44,790 bases of DNA from Actinomycetes bacterium (GTDB lineage Bacteria; Actinomycetota; CALGFH01): positions 1 to 44,790 of the forward strand of contig DASYUT010000315.1 of assembly GCA_036000965.1 (NCBI GenBank). Direction: 5' to 3'. Position numbers and translations under genes: made by a program. Below the pieces are notes generated by a model. It was given only the letters and a program-made list of their open reading frames with translations, was not told the origin of the DNA and ran no database searches. How positions within the stretch are numbered: the first letter of the stretch is position 1; every line of letters begins with the position of its first letter. Of the stretch, positions 28,924 to 37,000 are shown one piece after another.

Positions 28924-29127
28924 ATGTCGAAGGACGCCAAACCGACGTACCTCCGTGCCGCCGAGGTCGCGGCGCTGATGCATGTCACGCCGAAGACGGT
29001 CTCCCGCTGGGCGCACGAGGGCAAGCTGCCCCACCTGCGCACGCTTGGCGGCCACCGCCGCTACCTGGAGGCAGAGATCCGCGAGCTGGTCGAGCGGCTG
29101 TCGGCCGAGGTCGAGGCGGGCGAGTGA
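28924..29127 (+). CDS. BldC/MerR-type small DNA-binding protein
   Basis: 67 residues from ATG 28924 behind AAGGGAG. YLRAAEVAALMHVTPKTVSR, WAHEGKLPHLRT and LGGHRRYLEAEIRELVERL match the winged HTH of BldC, the short developmental regulator of Streptomyces, and of related excisionase-like proteins. BldC binds direct repeats and acts on developmental genes, so this copy could act on phage promoters or on host development. It has its own promoter (28852). Confidence 0.8.
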   Translation: MSKDAKPTYLRAAEVAALMHVTPKTVSRWAHEGKLPHLRTLGGHRRYLEAEIRELVERLSAEVEAGE

Positions 29128-29651
29128 TGGCCGCCACCGAGCCCGCGTACTTCCTCGGGTCCCTGCTGCTCTCGGACGACACCAGGGTCGACGAGCGCGC
29201 GCGCCCCTGGGTCCAAGACGACCGGCTGTGGGCCGTTGTCGACGTGCCGCTCGGTCGCGGCGGGGTCACCGTGCAGGGCCAGCCGGCCGGTTTGCGCCGA
29301 CTCGGCAAGGCGCTGCTGTTGGCGGCCGACCGGGCCGAGCGGGCGCTGGCGGCGTGGCAGCTCGCCGCACCGCTCGCTGCCCCCGTCATCACCGAGCCCG
29401 TCGAGGCCGGCGGGGTGCCTCCCCGCCCCGCCGGCCCGGCACCCGCCCCCGGGCCCGACCATGACCCTGACCACGAATCCACTGACGACCACTCGCACCT
29501 CGTTGACGGTGCCCTCATCGGTGGCCATGGGCTGTGTGCGGACCTGCCGGCGGGCTTCGCGTACGTCGAGGAGGGCACCGTCCACTACCACGCCCCCACC
29601 GACCCGCCCGTCAACGACTCGGCCGACCCCGACCCGAGGTGGCAGCAGTGA
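29127..29651 (+). CDS. Hypothetical protein, acidic C-terminus
   Basis: 174 residues from ATG 29127, sharing its A with the previous stop. Globular N-terminal part (FLGSLLLSDDTRVDE), Pro-rich linker and a His/Asp-rich segment (DHDPDHESTDDHSH). No family recognised. Confidence 0.55.
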   Translation: MAATEPAYFLGSLLLSDDTRVDERARPWVQDDRLWAVVDVPLGRGGVTVQGQPAGLRRLGKALLLAADRAERALAAWQLAAPLAAPVITEPVEAGGVPPRPAGPAPAPGPDHDPDHESTDDHSHLVDGALIGGHGLCADLPAGFAYVEEGTVHYHAPTDPPVNDSADPDPRWQQ

Positions 29652-29950
29652 GCCGCGACCCGCACCCGGCCGACGACTACGCGGCCTGGAAGCCGCTGGC
29701 GGAGGCGACCCGGCAGGCGCTGGACCTGCTCGGCTACGGGACGCCCCGGTGCCTGCCGGGCGAGCCGGAGGCGTGCGGCGGCAACTTCGCCGAGCACGCG
29801 CTGGGCCACCTGGCCGCGCTCAAGGCGGTGGTGGAGCACCGCATCGCCCACCTCGGCGAGGGGTCCGGGCCGATGGTCGAGCAGGTCTACGCCGCGACGC
29901 TGGCGACCCTGCGGCGGACCGACCCGTGCGACCAAGGACACCAGTCGTGA
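29648..29950 (+). CDS. Hypothetical protein
   Basis: 100 residues from GTG 29648 (GTGA overlap). Helical, with three cysteines spread through it. Coupled to both neighbours; unknown role. Confidence 0.55.
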   Translation: MSRDPHPADDYAAWKPLAEATRQALDLLGYGTPRCLPGEPEACGGNFAEHALGHLAALKAVVEHRIAHLGEGSGPMVEQVYAATLATLRRTDPCDQGHQS

Positions 29951-30486
29951 CCCGCGACCCGCAGGCCGAGCGGGGCGTGCTCGCCCGCGCGCTCGACCCT
30001 GACCCGCTGGGCGCCCTGGCCGACTACGTCGACGCGGGCTACGCGGGCGCGCAGTTCGAGGTCCCGACCGAGGACGCTGCCGCGATCGTCGCGGAGGTCC
30101 GGACGCTGCGCCGGTTCGTGAATGCGGCTCGTGCCTTCATCCGCGCTGAGGAGCTGGACAGCTCGTACGGCGCTCCGGCCTGGGCGCTGCTCAAGGACGC
30201 CCTCGACAGCTACGACCGCGCCACCACGCAGCGCCGTCCCGCCGGCCCCGACCCGGCGGCCGAGGTCGACCGGCTCCGTGGCCTGCTGGCCAAGCTGGAA
30301 TGGGCCGGCAACGGCGCACCACAGACGGGCGCACCCGCTGTCGACTGGGCAAGCTGCCCGGTCTGCGGGCTGATCCGGCAGGAGCCGGCCGGCGGGTTCC
30401 ACCTTGACGACTGCTGGCTTGCCGCTGAGGTCCGTGGCTGGTCCCGGCGGGACGGCGAGGCCGCCGGAGAGGCGGGTGGGTCGTGA
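29947..30486 (+). CDS. Hypothetical zinc-finger-like protein
   Basis: 179 residues from GTG 29947. Helical N-terminal half and a C-terminal ASCPVCGLIRQE with HLDDCWLAAE, giving a C-x2-C...H-x3-C zinc site. Unknown role, early operon. Confidence 0.55.
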   Translation: MTRDPQAERGVLARALDPDPLGALADYVDAGYAGAQFEVPTEDAAAIVAEVRTLRRFVNAARAFIRAEELDSSYGAPAWALLKDALDSYDRATTQRRPAGPDPAAEVDRLRGLLAKLEWAGNGAPQTGAPAVDWASCPVCGLIRQEPAGGFHLDDCWLAAEVRGWSRRDGEAAGEAGGS

Positions 30487-30596
30487 GCCGCCAGCGCCTG
30501 CGGGCATTGGCCGAGCTGGCGGCCCTCATCACTGTGGCTTGCCTGCTGCTCGCGCTCCTACAACTCATCTTCGACGGCGAGGTGCGCTGGTGGTGA
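30483..30596 (+). CDS. Tiny single-pass membrane protein
   Basis: 37 residues from GTG 30483, overlapped at both ends by its neighbours (GTGA). One transmembrane segment (LAALITVACLLLALLQLIF). One of several such genes between 30 and 38 kb. Confidence 0.55.
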   Translation: MSRQRLRALAELAALITVACLLLALLQLIFDGEVRWW

Positions 30597-31012
30597 GCGA
30601 GCGCTACGTCCCCGACCAGGCCGCCGTGGACTGGGCGCGCGCTGCGGTCGAGCGCGTCTTGGCCCGCATGGAAGAGCACCACGCCTGGCAGGAGGCCAAC
30701 CGTCCCTTGGCCCAAGCCCAGGGCTATCAGATGGCGATGCGCTGGCTGCGCCGCGAGCTGATCGGCGGGCAGGGCTGCGTCATCGCCGCGTTCGACCAGC
30801 GCCGCCCCGAGGTCGAGAAGGCGATGGAACACGGTCGGCCGTGGGTCGACCGCACGATGCATGACCGGGCCGACGGTCCGCCCCTCGCGCCGCCGGTCCG
30901 CGCCCCCGCCTCGGCCGCGACTTCCCCCGCGGCCGAGGCGGGTTCCACGTCCGGTGGGGCGGCAGAGCTGGGGCCCGCCGCCCCGCCGGAACGACCCGAA
31001 GGCGGGCGATGA
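30593..31012 (+). CDS. Hypothetical protein upstream of the methyltransferases
   Basis: 139 residues from GTG 30593. Helical N-terminal 95 residues (VDWARAAVERVLARMEEHHA) and a disordered Pro/Ala tail. Overlaps the methyltransferase start. Confidence 0.55.
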   Translation: MSERYVPDQAAVDWARAAVERVLARMEEHHAWQEANRPLAQAQGYQMAMRWLRRELIGGQGCVIAAFDQRRPEVEKAMEHGRPWVDRTMHDRADGPPLAPPVRAPASAATSPAAEAGSTSGGAAELGPAAPPERPEGGR

Positions 31013-32505
31013 CCCGCACCGTCGTGGACCTGTTCGCCGGTGGCCCGTCCGGGTGGGAGTGGGCCGCCCGCGCCCTCGACATCGACCCGATCGGCTTCGA
31101 GCTCGACCCGTGGGCGTGCGCGACCCGCGCCGCCGCCGGCCTGCGGACCGTCCGCGCCGACGTCGCCCGCCTCCCGGTCGGCCACCTCGCTGGCCGGGTG
31201 TGGGGCGTGGTCGCGTCGCCGCCGTGCCAGCAGTTCTCCGCCGCCGGGTCCGGCGCCGGCCGCCACGTCGAGCAGGTCCTGGCCTCGGCGATCGTTGACG
31301 CGCTGCGCGGCCGGCGCACCCTCGCCCGCCGCCGCCGCGAGATGGCGCGGGCGCTCCAGGCCGCCGGCTGGCCCGACTGGAAGCTGCCCCGCGCCGAGCG
31401 GTCCCGCCGCGCCTGGGCCGCCGTCCGCAACGCCGCCCTGGTCGTCCAGCCCGCCCGGTGGGTCGCGGCCACCCGGCCCGAGTGGGTCTGCATGGAGCAG
31501 GTCCCCGCCGTCCTCGGCCTGTGGCGGGTCTACGCCGCCGAGCTGCGCCGCCTCAGCTACAGCGCCTGGGCCGGCGTCCTCAACTCGGCCGACTACGGCG
31601 TCCCGCAGACCCGCGAACGGGCCATCCTCATCGCCTCGCGGGTGGGCGTCTCGACCGCGCCGGCGCCCTCCCACGCCCGCGACCCGCAGCCCACGCTGTT
31701 CGGCACGCTCGAGCGCTGGGTGTCGATGGCCGAGGCCTTGGGCTGGGCAGGCGCGGTCGAGACCGAGCAGACCAGCGAGGTGGCCGCCGGGCGGGTGCCG
31801 CACCTGGTCGGCACCGAACGGCCTGCACTGGCCGTGGTCGCCAACGCCGACCGCTGGCTGGTGCGGACCACCTACGGGCAGCCGCGCGACCACCCGAAGA
31901 ACGGCAGCCACCTGCTCGACCCGCACGCCCGGCCCGCGCATGCGGTGACCAGCAAGGCGCGTAACTGGACGGTCCGCACCGGCATCAATGGGATGAAGCA
32001 CTCCCGCGACGTGGCCGACCTCGAGCCGTACGAGCGGCCCATCGACCAGCCCGCCCCGACCGTCCACCAGCCGCAACGCTGGCGCGTCGCGCCGGAGGGC
32101 GGCCACCGCCCCACGCCGCAGGAGTGGCGGCTGCGCAGTGGCAACCAGCCGAAGGCGACACAGCGGCCCCTCGGTGAGCCTGCACCAACGCTCGCCTTCG
32201 GCCACAACTCGGCCCGGGTGCAGTGGGCTGACCACCGCCCCGCCACCACCGTCCAGGGCGACCCGCGAGTAGGTCGCCCCGGCCACAAGCAGCGCGAGCA
32301 CGGCGAGGGCCAGTTCGAGGCCGACGCGGTGCGGATCACCGTGCCGGAGGCGCTCGTGCTGCAGGGCTTCCCGCCCGACCTGTCCGTCCAGGGCACCAAG
32401 ACGGCCCAGTTCACCCAGGTCGGCAACGCCATCCCGCCGCAGCTCGCGCTGGCGGTGCTCGGCCAGGTCGTGCCCGCGCCCGAGGCCGGGCAGGTGCCGG
32501 CGTGA
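31009..32505 (+). CDS. DNA (cytosine-5) methyltransferase
   Basis: 498 residues from ATG 31009. Motif I is VVDLFAGGPSGWEWA, motif IV is ASPPCQQFS with the nucleophile Cys73, motif VI is EQVP rather than ENV, motif VIII is QTRERAILIA and motif X is QVGNAIPPQLA. Between VIII and X lies a long target domain with repeated P-A-x-T units (QPAPTVHQ, EPAPTLAF, RPATTVQG). No restriction enzyme is beside it, so it probably protects phage DNA from host cutting. The Gln in place of Asn in motif VI is notable. Confidence 0.88.
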   Translation: MTRTVVDLFAGGPSGWEWAARALDIDPIGFELDPWACATRAAAGLRTVRADVARLPVGHLAGRVWGVVASPPCQQFSAAGSGAGRHVEQVLASAIVDALRGRRTLARRRREMARALQAAGWPDWKLPRAERSRRAWAAVRNAALVVQPARWVAATRPEWVCMEQVPAVLGLWRVYAAELRRLSYSAWAGVLNSADYGVPQTRERAILIASRVGVSTAPAPSHARDPQPTLFGTLERWVSMAEALGWAGAVETEQTSEVAAGRVPHLVGTERPALAVVANADRWLVRTTYGQPRDHPKNGSHLLDPHARPAHAVTSKARNWTVRTGINGMKHSRDVADLEPYERPIDQPAPTVHQPQRWRVAPEGGHRPTPQEWRLRSGNQPKATQRPLGEPAPTLAFGHNSARVQWADHRPATTVQGDPRVGRPGHKQREHGEGQFEADAVRITVPEALVLQGFPPDLSVQGTKTAQFTQVGNAIPPQLALAVLGQVVPAPEAGQVPA

Positions 32506-33155
32506 CCGCGCTCGAGCCCTACTACGATGACGGCACGGTCCGCCTCTATGTCGGTGACTGCCGCAGGGTCCTGCCCGAGCTCGACCCGGCCGCATTCGCC
32601 GTGCTGGCCGGTGACCCGCCCTACGGGATCGGCTACCGCTCTGGCCAGTACGGGACGCTGCCACGGTCGATCCTTGGCGATGAATCCACCCTGATCCGGG
32701 ACGCCGCCCTCGAATGGTGGGGCAGCCGGCCGGCGCTGGTCTTCGGCTCTTGGAAGATCCCCCGCCCGGCCAGCACCCGGATGCGGCTGGTCTGGGACAC
32801 CAAGGGCGCCAACGGCATGGGCGCGCTTGACCTGCCTTGGAAGCCATCCGACCAGGAAATCTACGTCCTCGGCCGGGGCTTCCACGGTCGCCGCGACTCC
32901 AACGTCCTCCGCTTCGCCCCCGTGCAGAGCCTTGCCCGCAACGGTCGCGTCCACCCGCACGAGAAGCCCGTCGACCTGATGCGCGCGCTACTGCTCAAGT
33001 GCCCACCCGGCGCGGTCATCGACCCGTGGTGCGGTAGCGGCCCTACCCTGCGGGCCGCAAAGGACCTCGGCCGCCCCGCCGTCGGCATCGAGCTGGAAGA
33101 GCGCTGGTGCGAGCAGGCTGCCCGCCGGCTCGCCCAGGAAGTGCTCGCTGTATGA
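32502..33155 (+). CDS. DNA amino-methyltransferase (N6-adenine or N4-cytosine), beta class
   Basis: 217 residues from GTG 32502, overlapping the C5 enzyme. The catalytic motif DPPYGIGY (motif IV) precedes the AdoMet motif DPWCGSGPTLRAAKDLGR (motif I), the order of beta-class enzymes. Short target region. Together with the C5 enzyme it gives two modification types. Confidence 0.85.
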   Translation: MTALEPYYDDGTVRLYVGDCRRVLPELDPAAFAVLAGDPPYGIGYRSGQYGTLPRSILGDESTLIRDAALEWWGSRPALVFGSWKIPRPASTRMRLVWDTKGANGMGALDLPWKPSDQEIYVLGRGFHGRRDSNVLRFAPVQSLARNGRVHPHEKPVDLMRALLLKCPPGAVIDPWCGSGPTLRAAKDLGRPAVGIELEERWCEQAARRLAQEVLAV

Positions 33156-33379
33156 CCGCCCAGCCCGCCCCTGCGGTGGTCGGCCCGGTGCGGCTGACGT
33201 GCGGCCCGTGCGGGGTGGTGCTGTACGTCGCCGGCCAGCCCGAGACGGTCAGGCGGCTCACCGAGGGTTTCGAGGCGGCGCACCCGCACGAGGCGCCCGG
33301 CCACGGACCGGCGGCGTGGCCGCCGAGCTCCGACGGCCGCGAGCCACGACGACCCGACGCCACCAGGAGGACGAGATGA
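33152..33379 (+). CDS. Small zinc-finger-like protein
   Basis: 75 residues from ATG 33152 (ATGA). LTCGPCGVVLYV with a later HPHEAPGH suggests a zinc site. Unknown role. Confidence 0.55.
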   Translation: MTAQPAPAVVGPVRLTCGPCGVVLYVAGQPETVRRLTEGFEAAHPHEAPGHGPAAWPPSSDGREPRRPDATRRTR

Positions 33380-33804
33380 ACATCAACGCGATCAAGGCCC
33401 GCCGCGACGCCGCCCGCATGTGGGCCGCTGGTGTCGCGCCCTACTCGACCGGCTTGGGCATCGACCCCGACGGCGAATTCCACGATCACGCCGCCCAGGA
33501 CATCGACGACCTGTTGGCCGTCCTTGACCCGCTGCTGCCCTACCTCCACCACGACCAGCCGGTCGAGACGCTGGCCGAGGTCGTCCAGATGATCCGTGAG
33601 AGCCACGAGCGCGCCCCGTTCATTACCGAGGACTGGCACCGCGAGCGGCAGGACCGGGAGTTCTACGAGGGCCTGCTTCGTGAGTGCGAACAGGCCATCG
33701 GCCCGAAGGCCGATGGCGACCCGGCCCTGCGTGAGCTGGCCAGCCGCCTCCGGGCCGTCCTTGCTGATGAGGACGAGGACGCCGGCCCGATCGTCGGAGC
33801 CTGA
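33376..33804 (+). CDS. Hypothetical protein
   Basis: 142 residues from ATG 33376 behind AGGAGGACG, one of the best ribosome sites here. Acidic and helical (AAQDIDDLLAVLDPLLPYLH, DWHRERQDREFYEGLLRECE). No family recognised. Confidence 0.58.
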   Translation: MNINAIKARRDAARMWAAGVAPYSTGLGIDPDGEFHDHAAQDIDDLLAVLDPLLPYLHHDQPVETLAEVVQMIRESHERAPFITEDWHRERQDREFYEGLLRECEQAIGPKADGDPALRELASRLRAVLADEDEDAGPIVGA

Positions 33805-33825
33805 GACCCACTGAGGAGCCCCGCC

Positions 33826-34365
33826 ATGCCCCGCCGCCACGACCTCGACGACCGCCCGCCGCGCGGCACCCGCCGCCTGGAGCCCGTCCCCGACCGGCCC
33901 CGCCCCCTCGCCGTCTCCCCGCGGTCGCTGCGCCGCCTGGCGCCATCGACCGCGCAGTCCTGGGCCGGGCGGGGCACCTGCGCGGCCGGCCACGCCGGCA
34001 CCTCCTACCCCGCCGACCTGTGGTGGCCCGAAGGCGCCGGCGACCCCCGCGCCCTGGTCGCCGCGCAGGTCTGCAAGCTCTACTGCCCGGTCCGGCAGGA
34101 GTGCCTCGACTACGCCGAGGCGAACGACGAGCCGACCACCGACCGGATCGGCGGCGGGATCTGGGGCGGCCTGCAACGCCGCGAACGGCGCGCGCTGCGC
34201 CGGTCGGGCTGGCGGCCCGGGATGCCCGCCCCGGCCGTCCCCGAGCTGACCCGCACCGACGAGGCGGCGGTGCTCGCCTCCGAGTGGGCCAGGTGGCTGC
34301 CCGTCCCCGTGCTGGCCGAGATCGCGTCGCGGTGGCAAGCCGCCCAGGCTCGCAAAGCCGTGTGA
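33826..34365 (+). CDS. WhiB-like iron-sulfur regulator, variant cysteine spacing
   Basis: 179 residues from ATG 33826 behind GAGGAGCC. Cys52, Cys83, Cys87 and Cys93 with GGGIWGGLQRRERR make a WhiB-like core. Cys83-x3-Cys87 differs from the usual C-x2-C. The C-terminal extension (residues 125-179) is long for phage WhiB proteins. WhiB proteins bind a 4Fe-4S cluster and contact the main sigma factor, and phage copies can alter host WhiB control. They occur only in Actinobacteria, which fixes the host group. Confidence 0.82.
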   Translation: MPRRHDLDDRPPRGTRRLEPVPDRPRPLAVSPRSLRRLAPSTAQSWAGRGTCAAGHAGTSYPADLWWPEGAGDPRALVAAQVCKLYCPVRQECLDYAEANDEPTTDRIGGGIWGGLQRRERRALRRSGWRPGMPAPAVPELTRTDEAAVLASEWARWLPVPVLAEIASRWQAAQARKAV

Positions 34366-34392
34366 CAGCCTGTGCGCACCCCCGGATATGAT
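34364..34392 (+). promoter_or_regulatory. Leaderless promoter with GACAGNCTGT
   Basis: GACAGCCTGT (34364-34373) overlaps the -35 region and the WhiB stop. The -10 TATGAT (34387-34392) is six bases before ATG 34399, so the transcript should start at or near the start codon. Confidence 0.65.
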
Positions 34393-34398
34393 CCCGCC

Positions 34399-34692
34399 AT
34401 GCCCGTCCACCAGGCCGGCGACCCGATCGCGGTCCACGAGTTCAGCTGCCACGACCCCGAGCAGCACCACCGCGCCGTCCGCCGCGGCCACGTCATCGAG
34501 GTCTGCGAGTCCCGCTCGCCCAAGCACCCCGAGGTGGTCGCCTACTACTACCGCGCCCGCCTCGACTCGGGCGAGGTCGTGCAGCTGTCCGGCGACCACT
34601 ACGGCGGCCCGTTCGGCTGGCAGCCGGCCGACTGGTCGGAGACGGCCTGCCCGAACTGGCGGCCCGCAACGATCCAGAGGGAGGCGTCGTAG
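34399..34692 (+). CDS. Hypothetical protein
   Basis: 97 residues from ATG 34399, apparently leaderless. Contains HEFSCHDPEQHHRAVRRGHV, EVCESRSPKHPEVV and a beta-rich C-terminus. Unknown role. Confidence 0.58.
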   Translation: MPVHQAGDPIAVHEFSCHDPEQHHRAVRRGHVIEVCESRSPKHPEVVAYYYRARLDSGEVVQLSGDHYGGPFGWQPADWSETACPNWRPATIQREAS

Positions 34693-34694
34693 CC

Positions 34695-35006
34695 ATGGCC
34701 ACCGCCACCAAGCGCCGCGCGTACCCGCTCAAGGTCGAGCGGTGGGGCGAGGACGGCGAGCTGCTGCTGTCCCGCGGCCACCATGAGCCGCGCACCTTCC
34801 GGGAGGCCGCCCAGGAATTCTGCGTCGAGGACGCCGACGACACCGCGCTCGCCGGCCGGATCGGCAGCGAGCGGGTCTACCGCGAGTGGTGGCGGTTCGT
34901 GCCCCACCACGACGACGGGTCCGAGTGGGCCGACATGCGCATCTACCACCAGGCGCCCGGCCCAGGTCGCGGCGTGTTCCCCGTCACCTACCTCAGCCTC
35001 GACTAG
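34695..35006 (+). CDS. Hypothetical protein
   Basis: 103 residues from ATG 34695, behind GAGGCGTCGTAGCC. Compact beta-alpha look (RAYPLKVERWGEDGELLLSR, VYREWWRFVPHHDD). Unknown role. Confidence 0.55.
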   Translation: MATATKRRAYPLKVERWGEDGELLLSRGHHEPRTFREAAQEFCVEDADDTALAGRIGSERVYREWWRFVPHHDDGSEWADMRIYHQAPGPGRGVFPVTYLSLD

Positions 35007-35016
35007 GAGCGTCGCC

Positions 35017-35349
35017 ATGCCAGAGGCAGAGAACCCCTTCGCAAGCTGGGCGATCGTCGATCTCATGGGCAAGATTCGCCTGGGCGGGTACGCGACGGAG
35101 GAGACCCACTTCGGCCAGTCGATGCTCCGCCTCGACGTGCCCGATGGCACCGGCGAGCTGCGGACCCGCTACTTCGGCGGCGGCGCGATCTACTCCGTGT
35201 CGCCGTGCTCGGAGGAGCTGGCCCGGTGGGTCGCCAAGGGCGCCGACCCCGCCCCGGTGAAGCGCTGGGAGCTGCCCGCCCCCGACCACGACGACCCGGA
35301 CGACGACGACGACCAGCAGGCGCTGCTCGTGGGGCCGGAGTTCGACTGA
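35017..35349 (+). CDS. Hypothetical protein with acidic tail
   Basis: 110 residues from ATG 35017 behind AGGAGCG. The N-terminal 70 residues (WAIVDLMGKIRLGGYATEET, SMLRLDVPDG, YFGGGAIYSVSPCSEELAR) resemble a small beta-barrel seen in many actinobacterial phages and plasmids. The Asp-rich tail (DHDDPDDDDDQQ) recalls DNA mimicry but is short. Unknown role. Confidence 0.58.
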   Translation: MPEAENPFASWAIVDLMGKIRLGGYATEETHFGQSMLRLDVPDGTGELRTRYFGGGAIYSVSPCSEELARWVAKGADPAPVKRWELPAPDHDDPDDDDDQQALLVGPEFD

Positions 35350-35678
35350 TGGCCGCCCGTATCGACGCCCGAGGCGTCTGCACCGGCTGCCGCATGCTGG
35401 CTGCCGACTGCATCTGCCCGCTCGACTTCGACCCGCAGGCAGCGGTGCGCGAGCACCTGCCGAGTGGCCCGCTGACCGGCGGGATCGTGTGGCCGCCGGC
35501 CGATCCGCATGCCCCGCTGGACTTCTCGGCCCGCCGGGACTTCGAGCGCCTGCGCGAGCAGCTCGACCAGGCCACGGTGCTGCGGTGGCGGCTCGACCGC
35601 CTGGCCGTCGTCGGCCGGACGCGCTGCGAGCGCTGCCAGGCCGACCACGACGTCTACGCGGTCCGGGAGGCCTCGTGA
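35349..35678 (+). CDS. Small Cys-rich protein
   Basis: 109 residues from ATG 35349 (TGATG). VCTGCRMLAADCICPLDFD at the start and TRCERCQADHD at the end give two cysteine clusters that could bind zinc. Unknown role. Confidence 0.55.
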   Translation: MAARIDARGVCTGCRMLAADCICPLDFDPQAAVREHLPSGPLTGGIVWPPADPHAPLDFSARRDFERLREQLDQATVLRWRLDRLAVVGRTRCERCQADHDVYAVREAS

Positions 35679-35767
35679 CCGGCGGCTGGATCTGGGTCGG
35701 CTGCATCGTGATCGTCGTGGTCGCGCTCGGGATCGCGCTGCTGCTGGACTCGGCGGACCGGCGCTGA
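35675..35767 (+). CDS. Tiny single-pass membrane protein
   Basis: 30 residues from GTG 35675, overlapped on both sides. One transmembrane segment (WIWVGCIVIVVVALGIALLL). Confidence 0.5.
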   Translation: MTGGWIWVGCIVIVVVALGIALLLDSADRR

Positions 35768-35961
35768 TGGCCACGATCCTGGTCAGCCTCACGGCCTGCT
35801 GGGCGCGTCGCGACGACGCCCCGCCGTTCGAGGACCCCACCCGCAGCCACCCGGCCGAAGAGGCCCACACCTGGGCATGCCGCGCCGAGGTCCCCGCCGA
35901 CGACCCGCTCGGCCTGTGCGCCCACCACCGCGCCCAGCTCGCCCGCCGGGTGCCGCGGTGA
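35767..35961 (+). CDS. Small hypothetical protein
   Basis: 64 residues from ATG 35767 (TGATG). Three Cys and several His (AEEAHTWACRAE, GLCAHHRAQLA) suggest a metal site. Unknown role. Confidence 0.5.
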   Translation: MATILVSLTACWARRDDAPPFEDPTRSHPAEEAHTWACRAEVPADDPLGLCAHHRAQLARRVPR

Positions 35962-36056
35962 GCCGGGCCGGCTGGATCGCGGTGGTCCTCGCCGTGCTGG
36001 TCGTCGCGCTGCTGGTCGCCCCGGCCGTCTACTTCGCGGCGGCGATGCGGCCATGA
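35958..36056 (+). CDS. Tiny single-pass membrane protein
   Basis: 32 residues from GTG 35958. Almost entirely one transmembrane segment (WIAVVLAVLVVALLVAPAVY). Overlaps the next gene as ATGA. Confidence 0.5.
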   Translation: MSRAGWIAVVLAVLVVALLVAPAVYFAAAMRP

Positions 36057-36178
36057 GCCTCACCGGCTGCTGCAAGTGGTGCCGCCACACCATGACGAAG
36101 GTGAAGCGGGCCTCGGGGATCTGGTGGTACTGCGCCGCCTGCGACCCCCACCTCGCCGGCATCCCCGAGGTGGCCTGA
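36053..36178 (+). CDS. Tiny zinc-ribbon protein
   Basis: 41 residues from ATG 36053. CCKWCRHTM and WYCAACDPH form two C-x2-C knuckles, a complete minimal zinc ribbon. Overlaps the next start (TGATG). Confidence 0.55.
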   Translation: MSLTGCCKWCRHTMTKVKRASGIWWYCAACDPHLAGIPEVA

Positions 36179-36420
36179 TGAGCCTCGCCGACCCGACCGC
36201 GCCCTGGTACGCCCACGCCACCCGCCAGCGCCTCGAAGACCGCGCCGCCGGCCGCATCACCGAGGCGGAGAGCCGCCAGCTCGCCGCCGAGATCCGCGAC
36301 GCCGTGTGGGCACCAGCCGGGGCGAACAGTGGTACGGTCCCGCTGGCGGGCCGGACCGGAGAGCGTGAAGCCTTGACGGGAAGCAGCCGGCCCGCCACGC
36401 CCGCCAGGAGGGCCGGGTGA
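36178..36420 (+). CDS. Small hypothetical protein
   Basis: 80 residues from ATG 36178. The helical segment TRQRLEDRAAGRITEAESRQ is followed by a disordered end. Unknown role. Confidence 0.5.
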   Translation: MSLADPTAPWYAHATRQRLEDRAAGRITEAESRQLAAEIRDAVWAPAGANSGTVPLAGRTGEREALTGSSRPATPARRAG

Positions 36421-36965
36421 GCGAGCGCGTCCCGCCCATCCCGATGGGCCTCGCCCACCGCCCCACCACGGGCGGCCTCGTGATCCCCTGGGTCAACGTC
36501 GCCCTGGCCGACGGCGGCGCCGACTTCCGCTCGGTCCACCACTCGCGCTGGGTCCGGTGCTGGACGCAGGGGATCTGCCAGTCCTGCGGCGAGGCGCTCG
36601 GCAGCCCGGTCGTCATGCTCGGCGGCCCCAACCAGCTCGCCGGCTACTTCGACGAGCCGCCCCTGCACCCGTGGTGCGCCTCCTACGCCACCAGGGCGTG
36701 CCCGATGGTCGCTGGCCGCATGCCGCGCTACGCCGACCGGCAGCACGTCTCCGAAGGCGTCCGCGGGCGCTCCTGCCCGGAGCCCGGCTGCGACTGCGCC
36801 GGCTGGGTCCCGCACACCCGAGGCTCCGCTGGCGGCGAGCCGGCGCACGAGTGGTGGGCGGTCTGGTGCCGCTCCTGGTCGATCGCGGTCACGCCCGAGC
36901 GGCGCCTGCTCGGTGGTGTCCCGGCCGATGAGGTGCGCCGCTACCTCGTGTCCACCCCCGCCTGA
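36417..36965 (+). CDS. Conserved Cys/His-rich actinophage protein
   Basis: 182 residues from GTG 36417 (GTGA). The order IPMGLAHRPTTGGLVIPWVN, GICQSCGEAL, LHPWCASYATRACP and SCPEPGCDCAGW is common in actinobacterial phages and prophages. At least nine cysteines suggest zinc binding. Role not established. Confidence 0.65.
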   Translation: MSERVPPIPMGLAHRPTTGGLVIPWVNVALADGGADFRSVHHSRWVRCWTQGICQSCGEALGSPVVMLGGPNQLAGYFDEPPLHPWCASYATRACPMVAGRMPRYADRQHVSEGVRGRSCPEPGCDCAGWVPHTRGSAGGEPAHEWWAVWCRSWSIAVTPERRLLGGVPADEVRRYLVSTPA

Positions 36966-36979
36966 CCACCGCTGGTGCC

Positions 36980-36994
36980 GACAGGCTGTATCCT
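36980..36994 (+). promoter_or_regulatory. Leaderless promoter with GACAGNCTGT abutting -10
   Basis: GACAGGCTGT (36980-36989) abuts TATCCT (36989-36994) in the same register as at 24707. ATG 37001 is six bases on. Confidence 0.62.
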
Positions 36995-37000
36995 CCCGGC

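Noticed and set aside
30727-32847. 706-codon minus-strand open frame over the methyltransferases
   Set aside because: The opposite strand codes clear methyltransferase motifs; this frame is low complexity and an artefact of high GC.
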